Source: Acidimicrobiaceae bacterium (GTDB lineage Bacteria > Actinomycetota > Acidimicrobiia > Acidimicrobiales > Poriferisodalaceae). From it: a stretch of DNA of 48,397 bases. The stretch lies in assembly GCA_002708935.1 (NCBI GenBank), contig PAPO01000024.1, positions 206,335 to 254,731 of the forward strand, read 5' to 3'. The first letter of the stretch is position 1, and the number at the start of each line of letters is the position of its first letter. This document shows positions 20,849-30,369 of this stretch, one piece after another. Position numbers and translations under genes: made by a program. Under the pieces are notes generated by a model. The model saw only the letters and a list, made by a program, of their open reading frames with translations, had not been told where the DNA came from and searched no databases.

Positions 20849-21154
20849 TTAACGAGCCCTTCGTGTCATCGCAGTTATATGGCCGTCGTGTACCTCGATG
20901 CCCTCACTTCGCAGCAACTCTGCTTGGCGCGCTTCGTGGCCCGGTGCTAGACGCCCAGTAGCAGTCACTATCCGCCACCAAGGAAACCCTGAATTCTCTT
21001 GCAGAAATCGGCCAACTGCTCGGGCGCTTCGCGGGTAGCCGGCTTCCTCAGCCACTTCGCCGTAGCTCAAGACGTCACCCTCTTTGAGCGATGCCAAGAC
21101 CTCCCCCACTGCGACTGCAAAGGTTTGGTTGGAGTGACTTGGGTTGGTTTGCAC
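20849..21154 (-). CDS. MGMT-like alkyltransferase-like protein (ATL)
   Basis: GDVLSYGEVAEEAGYPRSARAVGRFLQ and PWWRIVTATGRLAPG. The MGMT active-site PCHR is replaced by PWWR, the ATL signature. Confidence 0.9.
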   Translation of the reverse strand: MQTNPSHSNQTFAVAVGEVLASLKEGDVLSYGEVAEEAGYPRSARAVGRFLQENSGFPWWRIVTATGRLAPGHEARQAELLRSEGIEVHDGHITAMTRRAR

Positions 21155-21240
21155 GCATAGATGTTGTCAGATGATTACTCTTGTTAACACGAGGCTTTCT
21201 AATTTCTTAATAGGCGGTTCTTATACCAAAGGGGGCAGGT

Positions 21241-22977
21241 ATGGCTGAGTATGACATTCACATCGCGGGAGGGACCATCGTTGATGGGACTCGAGTACCT
21301 CGCTATCAGGGCGATCTATGGATAAAGGATGGTCGGATCTCGAAGATCGGCGGGCGCGCAGACGGGGTCGCTAAGGAAGTGGTTGATGCCACTGGAAAGA
21401 TCGTTGCTCCTGGTTTTGTGGACTTACACACACATTACGACGCCCAGATTCGTTGGGATCCGTGGTGCACTATCTCCGGGTACCACGGAGTCACCTCGGT
21501 GGTTTTGGGTAACTGCGGTTTCGGGTTCGCTCCTGTAGCTGCGGATTTTCGGGAACGTTCGATGTTGACGATGACGCGCACCGAAGCAATCCCCTTCGAA
21601 TCCATGAAACAAGGCATGGAGTGGGATTGGGAGACTATTCCTGAGTACCTCGATTCCTTGGACCGAATTCCAAAGGGTGTCAATGTTATTCAATACATGC
21701 CCACAGCATCGCTGATGACTTATGTGATGGGTTTAGAGAAAGCCAAGGCCGGCACCCCCGCCTCCGATGTGGAACGCAAAGAAATGGCGCGGCTCCTTCA
21801 TGAAGGGATGGACGCTGGATTATGTGGGTTCTCTATCCAGCGACTCGGTCCCGATAGCGTCCAAGCTGATTTCGACGGCTCACCAATGGTCACTGACATT
21901 ATGTGCGACGAGGATATTCTGAACCTCGCACAGGTCTTGGCCGATCGTGACGAAGGTTTTATTCAAATAACGCAAGGCACCGGTGATATTCGAGCCGATA
22001 TAGCGTTTCTTGAAGAACTAGCAGGTGTAGCTCAGCGACCAATCCTGCACAACGTCGTGGCCCCAGCTCGACAGGATCCTGAAGTCCACAGGCGGCCACT
22101 GCGCTGGATCGAAAAATGCCGGGAACAAGGCCTTCCGATCTACGCCCAATGCGGCACTGGTCGGGCGGGTTTTGCCTTCACTCTGGAGCATTGGAATCTT
22201 TATGACGCCTCGCCTGCGTGGCGGGCGGTAACAACCGGATCCAAAGAAGAGAAGATCGCAAAAATGCAAGATCCAGAGCTACGGCAAGCTCTGATGGAGG
22301 AAGCCGAAGAGGCCGACAAGCGTTTGCAAGTCATCCAGGCTGGCGTTGGAGGCAACCCGCGGAGCTTGGTGGTTCAAGGTGTCAATCGGCAAGCCGATCT
22401 ACAAGAGTACGTGGGTAAATCAGTCGGTGAAATTGCCGAGACGGAAGGGAAACATCACATCGAAGTGATGCTTGACCTGTCGTTGCGTGGGGATCTGAAC
22501 GTTGAATTTTTGGGTCCTGATAAGGGCTCGAACGCCGAGTTCATGGCGGAGATGATGACCGAGTCCCCGTATGCGATACCGGGTGTTTCTGATGGAGGTG
22601 CACACACCAAATTCTTTACGGGTGGTGCCTACACAACAGATTTCCTGACATGGCTCGTACGCGACGAAGGAGTCGTCACCCTTGAAGAAGCGCACTATCG
22701 GCTGTCCAATCTTCCGGCTCATGCAGCAGGCTTTCGTGATCGGGGTACCTTGCGAGAGGGAGCTGCGGCCGATGTGCTTGTCTACGACATGGAGGAACTT
22801 GAGATTCTCCCCAACTGGATTGGCGATGTGGAATACGACTTGCCGGGTGGTGAGTGGAGGCGGGTGCAACGTGCTGCGGGGTATGACCGGATCATCGTTA
22901 ATGGTGAAACAACCTTCGCATCTGGAGAGTGCACTGGGTTGACGCCTGGCAAGTTATTGCGACATGGTCGAGGCTGA
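21241..22977 (+). CDS. N-acyl-D-amino-acid deacylase / amidohydrolase family protein
   Basis: GGTIVDGTRVPRYQGDLWIKDGRISKIG, APGFVDLHTHYDAQIRWDPW, GVTSVVLGNCGFGFAP, SDGGAHTKFF. Confidence 0.9.
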   Translation: MAEYDIHIAGGTIVDGTRVPRYQGDLWIKDGRISKIGGRADGVAKEVVDATGKIVAPGFVDLHTHYDAQIRWDPWCTISGYHGVTSVVLGNCGFGFAPVAADFRERSMLTMTRTEAIPFESMKQGMEWDWETIPEYLDSLDRIPKGVNVIQYMPTASLMTYVMGLEKAKAGTPASDVERKEMARLLHEGMDAGLCGFSIQRLGPDSVQADFDGSPMVTDIMCDEDILNLAQVLADRDEGFIQITQGTGDIRADIAFLEELAGVAQRPILHNVVAPARQDPEVHRRPLRWIEKCREQGLPIYAQCGTGRAGFAFTLEHWNLYDASPAWRAVTTGSKEEKIAKMQDPELRQALMEEAEEADKRLQVIQAGVGGNPRSLVVQGVNRQADLQEYVGKSVGEIAETEGKHHIEVMLDLSLRGDLNVEFLGPDKGSNAEFMAEMMTESPYAIPGVSDGGAHTKFFTGGAYTTDFLTWLVRDEGVVTLEEAHYRLSNLPAHAAGFRDRGTLREGAAADVLVYDMEELEILPNWIGDVEYDLPGGEWRRVQRAAGYDRIIVNGETTFASGECTGLTPGKLLRHGRG

Positions 22978-23152
22978 TTGACACCGCTCCCCCACTGGCG
23001 GTTTGTCGGAGGCTCCTAATTGTTTCAGGAGTTACGGCGAGAAGTGTTCCTTAAACATTCCAACAAATTTCCGCTTCCGTCTGGAAATCGAGCACGTATG
23101 GGGATGATCGGAATACGCTGAGCAGTGCTCCCAACGAGGAAGACAGAACGCC

Positions 23153-23857
23153 ATGAATAGCTACTCTCCGCCCACAGAAGTCGATTTTCACTTTGATGTG
23201 ATGTGCCCCTGGGCCTATCAGACCTCCCTGTGGATGCGAGATGTCCGAGATCAACTTGACCTGAAGGTGAACTGGAAATTCTTCAGCCTTGAAGAAATCA
23301 ACCTTCGAGAGGGTAAGAAGCACCCTTGGGAACGCGAATGGAGTTATGGATGGTCGATGATGCGTATCGGGGTCGTGTTGCGACGCCTGGATATGGATCT
23401 GCTCGACAAATGGTACGCCGTAGCAGGAAAAGCCCTTCATGTTGATGGGCATCGGCCACACAATCCTGATGTAGCACGCCACTTACTAGAAGAGATCGGT
23501 GCTGATCCTGGAATCGTTGAACAGTCAATAGAAGATCTATCGACGCATGATGAGATTAAAGCGGAGCATGATCGTGTCGTGGGAACCGGAGGCTTTGGTG
23601 TCCCGACTCTCTTTTTCCCTGACGGGCAAGCATTTTTTGGCCCGGTTTTATTAGATCCACCGACAGGGGATGCGGCACTCCGATTGTGGGATGCGGTCAC
23701 TGCGTGGATGGAATTCCCGCACCTGTATGAAATGCAACGGCCGAAACAAGCAACCGATGAACAAGCAATTTACGAGACATTCAAGCCTTACCTCGAAGCT
23801 CGAGATTGGGTCAGTATCAACCGTGGAAAAGTTGTTGGCTTCGATCCGGATAGCTGA
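23153..23857 (+). CDS. DsbA family / thioredoxin-fold oxidoreductase-like protein
   Basis: [42 protein letters not shown]: DsbA/HCCA-isomerase-like fold with CPWA instead of CxxC. Confidence 0.8.
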   Translation: MNSYSPPTEVDFHFDVMCPWAYQTSLWMRDVRDQLDLKVNWKFFSLEEINLREGKKHPWEREWSYGWSMMRIGVVLRRLDMDLLDKWYAVAGKALHVDGHRPHNPDVARHLLEEIGADPGIVEQSIEDLSTHDEIKAEHDRVVGTGGFGVPTLFFPDGQAFFGPVLLDPPTGDAALRLWDAVTAWMEFPHLYEMQRPKQATDEQAIYETFKPYLEARDWVSINRGKVVGFDPDS

Positions 23858-23863
23858 CGCTTA

Positions 23864-24172
23864 TTAAACGGTCGGGTCGTCCTCGTCATCGCCCACTAAT
23901 TCTGCAGCCGCTGCAAGAGCAGATGCGAGAGTGACGCTCCGCTGGTAGACAGCATCGAAATAGTGCTCAGCGACTTCTTCTTGACCAGTTAACGGCGGTT
24001 CGCCAAGACTACGAATGACGGCAGCCGCATCTTCAGTTATCTGTATCTTCGAGGGAGCGTCAGGCAAGAGGCCTGGACCATGCCAGAACTCCTTCGAAGC
24101 TTTTTCTGTTTCAGAGTTAGGTCCGGTCTCCCCTAGGCGACGGATCCTCGAGTTTCGACGTCGTTTACTCAC
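23864..24172 (-). CDS. Small hypothetical protein, translationally coupled to the SNF2 helicase
   Basis: 102-aa ORF touching the stop of the SNF2 helicase gene on the same strand; basic N-terminus and acidic C-terminus. Confidence 0.65.
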   Translation of the reverse strand: MSKRRRNSRIRRLGETGPNSETEKASKEFWHGPGLLPDAPSKIQITEDAAAVIRSLGEPPLTGQEEVAEHYFDAVYQRSVTLASALAAAAELVGDDEDDPTV

Positions 24173-27100
24173 TATTTTGCGCCTACTGTCGTATCTTCGA
24201 ATATGTCGTCAGGATCGGCGGCGAGCAGGGCCTCTTGGTCTAGACCGAGAGCGGAACGCAACTGCTCCGCATCAAGGTCGCCCAAAGAACTTGATTTCGG
24301 AAGCACCATGTCAGCTATCCGCCTCTTACCTTGAACTACTTCTTCTACACGTTCGTCAACTGTTCCCGGGCATACAAGACGATGGCAAATCACCGTCTTG
24401 GTCTGTCCGATGCGCCATACACGGTCACGTGCCTGGTCTTCGACTGCTGGATTCCACCATCGGTCATAAAGCACAACATGACTCGCCGCCGTCAAGTTCA
24501 GGCCTGTGCCCCCAGCTTTTAACGAAAGGACCATGGCGCCAGCCCCTTCGCCACTTTGGAAGCTGTCAACCAAGCGATCGCGTGTGCCTCGGGCAAGACC
24601 GCCGTGGTAACACTCAATGTCCCTACCGGTCCTTCCGGTGAGGTATTTGGCGAGACGTTCGCCCCAAGTCGCGAAGTGCGTGAAAATCAGGATTCTCTCG
24701 TCAGCTGCGAAAACAGCGTCAATAATCTCGTCCAGCCGGGTGAGCTTGCCACTGCGACCTGCGAGCTCCAAGTTGTCAGGTTCCTTCTCGTAGTTGAGTG
24801 GGTGGTTGCATATTTGTTTGAGGGCAGTAATTGCTGCGAGGACCAGACCCTTTTGTTGACTGGTGTTGTGTTCGCTCTCGGCTGTGTCCCGTACGAGTTT
24901 GTCTAGCACTGCTTGATACAAGCCAATCTGCTCGGGGGTCATTGTGCATTGGGCGAGTTCATCGATGCGATCCGGCAACTCGGCGGCGATTAACGGCTCT
25001 GCTTTCGTTCTGCGGAATACAAGGACCCCATTGAGGGCATGAAGCGCTGATTCAGCAGCCCCCTGAGCGTCTCCGATTTGATTGAGCTGGTCGATAAATG
25101 AGGTCCGTCCACCCACTAAGCCGGGGTTGCAGAAGTCCATGATTGCCCACAGGTCGCCAAGACCGTTTTCGATGGGCGTTCCGGTCAACGCCAAGCGACT
25201 GCGGGCCTGCAGTTTTCGAAGTTCCTTGGCAGTGGCACTGCGGTGATTTTTGATTACTTGTGCTTCATCCAAAATCACTCGATCCCATTGGAGCGATGAC
25301 AGGTCCTCGATGTCGCGAACGGCTGTGCCATAGGTCGTGATGACCAGGTCTGCAGACCGTATTGCGCTCTTTAGGTCTGTGCCATCAGAGCGTGACGGGC
25401 CGTGATGGACAAGCGTTTTGATGTGTGGTGTAAAGCGTTTCGCTTCTGCTGCCCAGTTGCCAACAACAGCAGGAGGGGCAATGACTAGTCCAGGTCCCGC
25501 ACCCGGTTCAACTCCCATGCGGGCCAAGATCGTAGGGGTCTTACCAAGTCCCATGTCGAGAGCAAGACACCCGCCCAGCCCTGCTTCGTCGAGAAATTGC
25601 AGCCAGCCAACGGCCTCTGCTTGATAACTGCGCAGCTCGCCAGTGAAACCATCGGGTTGGACGTCGGGATCAGAGTTAACGCCAGCGGCGGCACGTAGCA
25701 GGTCACTGGCCCAGCTGTTGCCTCCTAAGGTCACTCCCCCGCTGATGCCGCTTCCCTCAAGGCCAAGAGCATGGCGGAGCATTTGCGCGCCAGTTAGTTC
25801 AGTGGTGTCTGCTCGTTCGGCCAGCGCCTCGGCTGCTTCAACGAGATCGGCTTGCTCAAGAGCAACCCACTTGCCGCGGGACTGAACGAGCGGTTTCTTT
25901 TGCATTGCTAGTTGTTGAATCTCAGCTGCGGTGAGCTCGACTTCGCCGAATACGGCACTCCAGCTGACCGCAGTTAGCTGTTGTGCTCCGACGATGCTGT
26001 CTGCGTCGTCGGCAGTGAGGCGAAGCTGTGCCACTTGTCGGCGTCGAGATAAAGCAGGTACTCGGACATCAAATCCTGCTGATTCCAGTGCTGGACCTGT
26101 GCTGGACATTAACTCCCATGCTTCGTCCTGGTCGAGGAGCACTTCCCCTTGTCTGCGACCGCCCGGCCGTTTCAAGGCAGGGACCATACGCTCCAGTCGC
26201 GTGTACTGACCTTTTACTTCGGTGCGGCGGGTATTCGAGCCACTCACCATTGCAACCTCGACTGGGTCCATTGAGTTCTCGGGTCCTGGTGACAGGATTT
26301 TTAGCTGCCATGCGCCACTGTCGTCGGGTTCGTCGAGCTGGACAATCAACGCATATTTGGCGACCGCTGTAACTGGTCGAGCCCATTGCTCGAGTTTTCG
26401 AGCGAGGTCTGAGCCGTTGTCGGCAGCAGCGGAAAAGGGTCTGCCGCTTAAGTTGGCGAGAAACGTTTCCGCTACTTCACTCTTGGTTCTCGGATCCGGC
26501 GGCGGTGCCGGCACCTCAAGTCTCCCGGCAGCATTGGCGACAATAGCGTTGACCATTCCAGTTAGAGCTGACTGGACGACAGCGCGGGCGTCTGGGCCCG
26601 GGTCAGCTGCTGTCACGGCGCCTGGAAGAGAGTTGGCGAATGCCTCAAGTCGACGCTTGCTGATGATCCCCGGTGTCCATTGAACAATGAATTCGCCCTT
26701 GTTGTTCTTGTTGCGCTTGTTGCGACGTTTTCTTATCCGTTGCAACTTGGGGACCGTCCGTCCTTGTGCGACTAGGCCAACTGCTGCGGCGGCGATGAGG
26801 CTGAGCCATCTGGTACTAGCACCAATTTGGTTAACGTTGGCTTCGTTGTCGGAGTCGACGGTGTCGGTAAGTGGGTCAGACAGGTCGGAAGCTGTGGCAT
26901 CTTCTTCGCTTAGCGGTGTGTCTTCGACATTTTCTAGCCAAGGTTGGGTAGCTAAGGCTGCAAGCCAGCCGAGAATGTCCCCCACTTGAGCGCTCAATGC
27001 CGGCGCAGTTAGGCCCGTTGGTAAAACAATATTGCGGTAGTCCTCCCAAGCATTTTCGGGAGCTCCGGCATCGATTAGTCGAGTGAGCACATCTTCGGAG

Positions 27101-27627
27101 GACTCTGGTTGGTTGAACGCGCCCGAAGCCCAGGCGATGACCTTGCCTGAAGTCCACGAAAGCTGAAGTGCTACTGGTTCGGTCACAGCATTGTCGGGAA
27201 TGATGTCTACAGCTCCATCGGCTTCTTCGGTGTCGTAGACCTCACCGGTCGCCCGTTCGAAAGCGTCGGTCAAGGACCTGAATTCGCTCTCGAAGTCCGT
27301 GATGATTTGGTTTCGTTGCGGCCCCTTGATGCGCCGAATTGATTGGAGAGTGTCTTCGGCATCCTCGATCATGTCGGTGAGGACATTCCGCCAACGGACG
27401 GGATCCGATTCGAGTTCGGCGACCATTGCTGCGGGTGCCGCACCGTCAGCTTCCAGCCGAGCGCGTTCCTCTATTTGCTCCCACGACATTGTCGCTAATA
27501 ACGACACCGAAGCACCGTTATTCGGTGTCGGTTCCTCAGATTCGATTGTGGAATTAGATGCGTCCACTTCGTTCTTCTTTACGCGAAAGGTTGCGTGCCT
27601 GGCCGGCGCATGTGGCGGTGATGCCAC
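24172..27627 (-). CDS. SNF2-family DEAD/DEAH-box helicase with SNF2-associated N-terminal region
   Basis: ALDMGLGKTPTILARM, VIAPPAVVGNWAAEAKRFTP, LDEAQVIKNHRSATAKELRKL, LTGTPIENGLGDLWAIMDFCNPG, GGTGLNLTAASHVVLYDRWWNPAVEDQARDRVWRIGQ. The true start may be ATG at 27489 (MSWEQIEERARLE). Confidence 0.95.
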   Translation of the reverse strand: MASPPHAPARHATFRVKKNEVDASNSTIESEEPTPNNGASVSLLATMSWEQIEERARLEADGAAPAAMVAELESDPVRWRNVLTDMIEDAEDTLQSIRRIKGPQRNQIITDFESEFRSLTDAFERATGEVYDTEEADGAVDIIPDNAVTEPVALQLSWTSGKVIAWASGAFNQPESSEDVLTRLIDAGAPENAWEDYRNIVLPTGLTAPALSAQVGDILGWLAALATQPWLENVEDTPLSEEDATASDLSDPLTDTVDSDNEANVNQIGASTRWLSLIAAAAVGLVAQGRTVPKLQRIRKRRNKRNKNNKGEFIVQWTPGIISKRRLEAFANSLPGAVTAADPGPDARAVVQSALTGMVNAIVANAAGRLEVPAPPPDPRTKSEVAETFLANLSGRPFSAAADNGSDLARKLEQWARPVTAVAKYALIVQLDEPDDSGAWQLKILSPGPENSMDPVEVAMVSGSNTRRTEVKGQYTRLERMVPALKRPGGRRQGEVLLDQDEAWELMSSTGPALESAGFDVRVPALSRRRQVAQLRLTADDADSIVGAQQLTAVSWSAVFGEVELTAAEIQQLAMQKKPLVQSRGKWVALEQADLVEAAEALAERADTTELTGAQMLRHALGLEGSGISGGVTLGGNSWASDLLRAAAGVNSDPDVQPDGFTGELRSYQAEAVGWLQFLDEAGLGGCLALDMGLGKTPTILARMGVEPGAGPGLVIAPPAVVGNWAAEAKRFTPHIKTLVHHGPSRSDGTDLKSAIRSADLVITTYGTAVRDIEDLSSLQWDRVILDEAQVIKNHRSATAKELRKLQARSRLALTGTPIENGLGDLWAIMDFCNPGLVGGRTSFIDQLNQIGDAQGAAESALHALNGVLVFRRTKAEPLIAAELPDRIDELAQCTMTPEQIGLYQAVLDKLVRDTAESEHNTSQQKGLVLAAITALKQICNHPLNYEKEPDNLELAGRSGKLTRLDEIIDAVFAADERILIFTHFATWGERLAKYLTGRTGRDIECYHGGLARGTRDRLVDSFQSGEGAGAMVLSLKAGGTGLNLTAASHVVLYDRWWNPAVEDQARDRVWRIGQTKTVICHRLVCPGTVDERVEEVVQGKRRIADMVLPKSSSLGDLDAEQLRSALGLDQEALLAADPDDIFEDTTVGAK
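27502..27530. repeat. Perfect 10-bp inverted repeat near the 5' end of the SNF2 helicase ORF
   Basis: CGACACCGAA-GCACCGTTA-TTCGGTGTCG. Confidence 0.7.
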
Positions 27628-27845
27628 ATAAGGCCGTCATATCCGCACAGTGAAATGTACGTTCGCTAATGCAACTAACGCACCAACAGTCTTAGTTCAA
27701 AGTGCTGTTCGTCACCACCGAAGTCTCCGGTGTGACCAACGGGTACCCATGGTAGCTGTCTTTCAGCTATTCCGCTACAAAAGGACATGAAGAAAGCGCT
27801 TGCAATCGTCGCTGAGAATTGCTGATGGTGTCCTATCGTGGAGCT

Positions 27846-29555
27846 ATGCGCTGGTCTGCTGCTTTCATACCTACTCTTCGGGACGCGCCGGCTGATGCCG
27901 AGGCCGCTAGTCATAAGCTTTTGGTGAGAGGTGGGTTTATCCGTCAGCTACACGCTGGACACTACAGTTTACTTCCCCTCGGTTTGCGTGTTCACGAAAA
28001 GGTCGCTCAGATCGTTCGAGAAGAGATTGACGCGATAGGGGGACAAGAATTTTTACTGCCTGCCATGCATCCCGCCTCTTTATGGAAACAAAGCGGCCGT
28101 TGGGACGTCATGGGCGACGAGATGTTTCGACTCCAAGATCGCGGCGGCGCGGATCTAGCGCTTGGAATGACTCATGAAGAGGTGTTCTCCCATCTAGCGA
28201 CTTCGTTGCATTCCTACAAAGAACTTCCCCAGCTCTGGTATCAGATTCAGATGAAATTTCGGGACGAGCCGCGACCGAAGAGTGGTCTATTACGAGTTCG
28301 CGAGTTCGCGATGAAAGACTCTTACAGCTTTGATCTCGATGACGAGGGCCTCGATAAGGCGTTCGATGCACACCACGGCGCATACACAACAATCTTTAAT
28401 CGTCTCGGACTTTCGGCAATGCCGGTTCAAGCTTCGTCAGGAGCAATGGGAGGATCAGCCAGCGTTGAGTTCATGGTCGCTTCACCTGCTGGCGAAGATG
28501 ACGTATTGGTTTGTGGGTCTTGCGGTTATCGCGCCAACGTCGAGCGAGGAACCTCCAGATTAGATCCTTTGGATACCTCGCCGAGCGTTGATGTTACGGA
28601 ACGGTTCCCCACTCCCGGTGTTCGGACGATCGCCGAACTTGAAGATATTGACGGTGGAGCTCCTGCGATGAACCAGATAAAGACAATGGTGATGGTCTTG
28701 GATGACGAGGTTGTGTTGGCCTTGCTCCGCGGTGACCATCACTTGAACGTGCAAAAGCTGCAGGACAATTCTGGAGCGGTCGAAATAAGGCCGGCTACAG
28801 CCGAAGAAACGCTTGCCTCGCTCGGGGCGAACCCCGGAAGTTTGGGAGCCGTTGGTGTTTCAGAATTTAGGGTCCTCTGCGATTTAGCATTGGAGGGCCG
28901 GACTGGCATGGTCACCGGCGCCAACGAGGATGACTGGCACCTACGACATGTTTCGGTAGAACGAGACATCTCTGTTGACGCTTGGGTCGATATCAGGGAA
29001 GTCCAGAGCGGGGAAGCCTGCATCGACTGCGGTTCCGTGTTGGAGGTTGTTCGCTGTATCGAGGCTGGCCACATTTTCAAGCTCGGCCGCAAATATGCGG
29101 AAGCCATGGGGATCTCGGTTCTTGACGCCGATGGTAAATCTCAGGTTCCAACAATGGGTAGCTATGGCATAGGAATCGGACGAGCGGTCGCCGCGATAGC
29201 TGAAAATCATCACGATGATGCTGGGTTATGTTGGCCCTTCGCAGTAGCGCCGTACCACGTCTTGATAACCATTCTGGACTTAGACGATTCCGAGGCAATG
29301 AAGCTGGCTAGTGAGGCCGAAGCAGCCTTCACACAAGCCGGCCTGGATGTCTTGGTTGATGACCGCGCTGCACGACCTGGCGTCAAATTCGCTGATGCGG
29401 AGTTGATAGGAGTGCCGTATCGGTTGACTATTGGGGGTCGAAGCCTCGGTAAAGGTCAAGTTGAGTTCACACCACGGCAGACCGGCGCGACAGAAAATCT
29501 TGATAAGGGGACGTGTGTCGAAACGATCCTAAAAGCCCTCCCGGCGCCACACTGA
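27846..29555 (+). CDS. proS: Proline--tRNA ligase
   Basis: FIPTLRDAPADAEAASHKLLVRGGFIRQLHAGHYSLLPLGLRVHEKV, ALGMTHEEVFSHLA, RDEPRPKSGLLRVREFAMKDSYSFD, GSYGIGIGRAVAAIAE. Confidence 0.96.
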   Translation: MRWSAAFIPTLRDAPADAEAASHKLLVRGGFIRQLHAGHYSLLPLGLRVHEKVAQIVREEIDAIGGQEFLLPAMHPASLWKQSGRWDVMGDEMFRLQDRGGADLALGMTHEEVFSHLATSLHSYKELPQLWYQIQMKFRDEPRPKSGLLRVREFAMKDSYSFDLDDEGLDKAFDAHHGAYTTIFNRLGLSAMPVQASSGAMGGSASVEFMVASPAGEDDVLVCGSCGYRANVERGTSRLDPLDTSPSVDVTERFPTPGVRTIAELEDIDGGAPAMNQIKTMVMVLDDEVVLALLRGDHHLNVQKLQDNSGAVEIRPATAEETLASLGANPGSLGAVGVSEFRVLCDLALEGRTGMVTGANEDDWHLRHVSVERDISVDAWVDIREVQSGEACIDCGSVLEVVRCIEAGHIFKLGRKYAEAMGISVLDADGKSQVPTMGSYGIGIGRAVAAIAENHHDDAGLCWPFAVAPYHVLITILDLDDSEAMKLASEAEAAFTQAGLDVLVDDRAARPGVKFADAELIGVPYRLTIGGRSLGKGQVEFTPRQTGATENLDKGTCVETILKALPAPH

Positions 29556-29570
29556 TCCATGATGCGGTAC

Positions 29571-29585
29571 TGTTCCACAATGTGG
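29571..29585. promoter_or_regulatory. Putative IclR-type operator upstream of the corrinoid methyltransferase operon
   Basis: TGTTCCACAATGTGG contains the palindrome CCACA-A-TGTGG. Identical copy at 44449-44463 immediately upstream of the iclR gene. Confidence 0.7.
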
Positions 29586-29664
29586 TTTGACCCAGGTGCT
29601 CGTCCGTCGCGGTTGGACACCTCTGTTCCGGTTGGGACTGCAATTGTCAGCAGGAGTGGTTTCG

Positions 29665-30369
29665 ATGTCTGAGCTACCTGACGGCGAACAAGAAATCGAC
29701 CTTTCAACGCTCAATGATGAAGATCTGACTGCGCAAATGCATGACGATCTTTACGACGGAATGGCCGATGAGATCGTTGAAGGAACAGAGATACTTCTTG
29801 CACGTGGCTGGTCGGCTGACCGAGTCCTCGGTGAGGCGCTCGTCGAGGGCATGCGCATCGTTGGGATCGATTTTCGAGACGGGATCCTCTTCGTTCCTGA
29901 AGTACTCCTTGCCGCCAACGCTATGAAGGCCGGAATGGAAATACTCCGGCCACTTCTGGCTGAAACGGGGGCCGAGCCAGTTGGGAAAGTCGTCCTAGGG
30001 ACCGTCAAGGGCGACATTCATGACATCGGGAAAAATCTTGTAGCCATGATGCTTGAAGGCGCGGGTTTTGAGGTAATCGACCTGGGCATCAACACCGACG
30101 TCGAAGAATACCTTGCCGCCCTCAACGAACATCAACCGGACATCCTTGGAATGTCGGCCCTTCTGACCACCACGATGCCGTACATGAAGGTCGTTATTGA
30201 CACTCTCGCCGAACAGGGAATCCGGGACGACTACATAGTGTTGGTCGGCGGAGCTCCCCTGAACCAAGAGTTCGGTGAGGCGATCGGTGCTGATGCGTAT
30301 TGCCGAGACGCTGCGGTCGCCGCAGAAACGGCAACCGACCTGGTCCAAAAAAAACGGGCAACGATATGA
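29665..30369 (+). CDS. Corrinoid (cobalamin-binding) methyltransferase protein, MttC/MtbC-like
   Basis: Cap domain plus B12-binding motif GTVKGDIHDIGKNLVAMMLEGAGFEVIDLGI (DxHxxG), GMSALLTTTMPYMK, VLVGGAPL. ATG at 29665 preferred. Confidence 0.94.
   Translation: MSELPDGEQEIDLSTLNDEDLTAQMHDDLYDGMADEIVEGTEILLARGWSADRVLGEALVEGMRIVGIDFRDGILFVPEVLLAANAMKAGMEILRPLLAETGAEPVGKVVLGTVKGDIHDIGKNLVAMMLEGAGFEVIDLGINTDVEEYLAALNEHQPDILGMSALLTTTMPYMKVVIDTLAEQGIRDDYIVLVGGAPLNQEFGEAIGADAYCRDAAVAAETATDLVQKKRATI

Noticed and set aside
22420-22869. 149-aa minus-strand ORF inside the amidohydrolase gene
   Set aside because: Antisense shadow ORF.
23067-23088. ATTTCC-N10-GGAAAT inverted repeat upstream of the DsbA-like gene
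   Set aside because: Short 6-nt AT-rich arms; plausible operator but too weak alone to report as a feature.
24015-24641. 208-aa plus-strand ORF antisense to the SNF2 helicase 3' end
   Set aside because: Antisense to conserved helicase motifs and no domain signature.
27628-27845. Possible tRNA or T-box leader upstream of proS
   Set aside because: No cloverleaf, T-loop (GTTCRANNC) or T-box/antiterminator consensus could be made out by eye.
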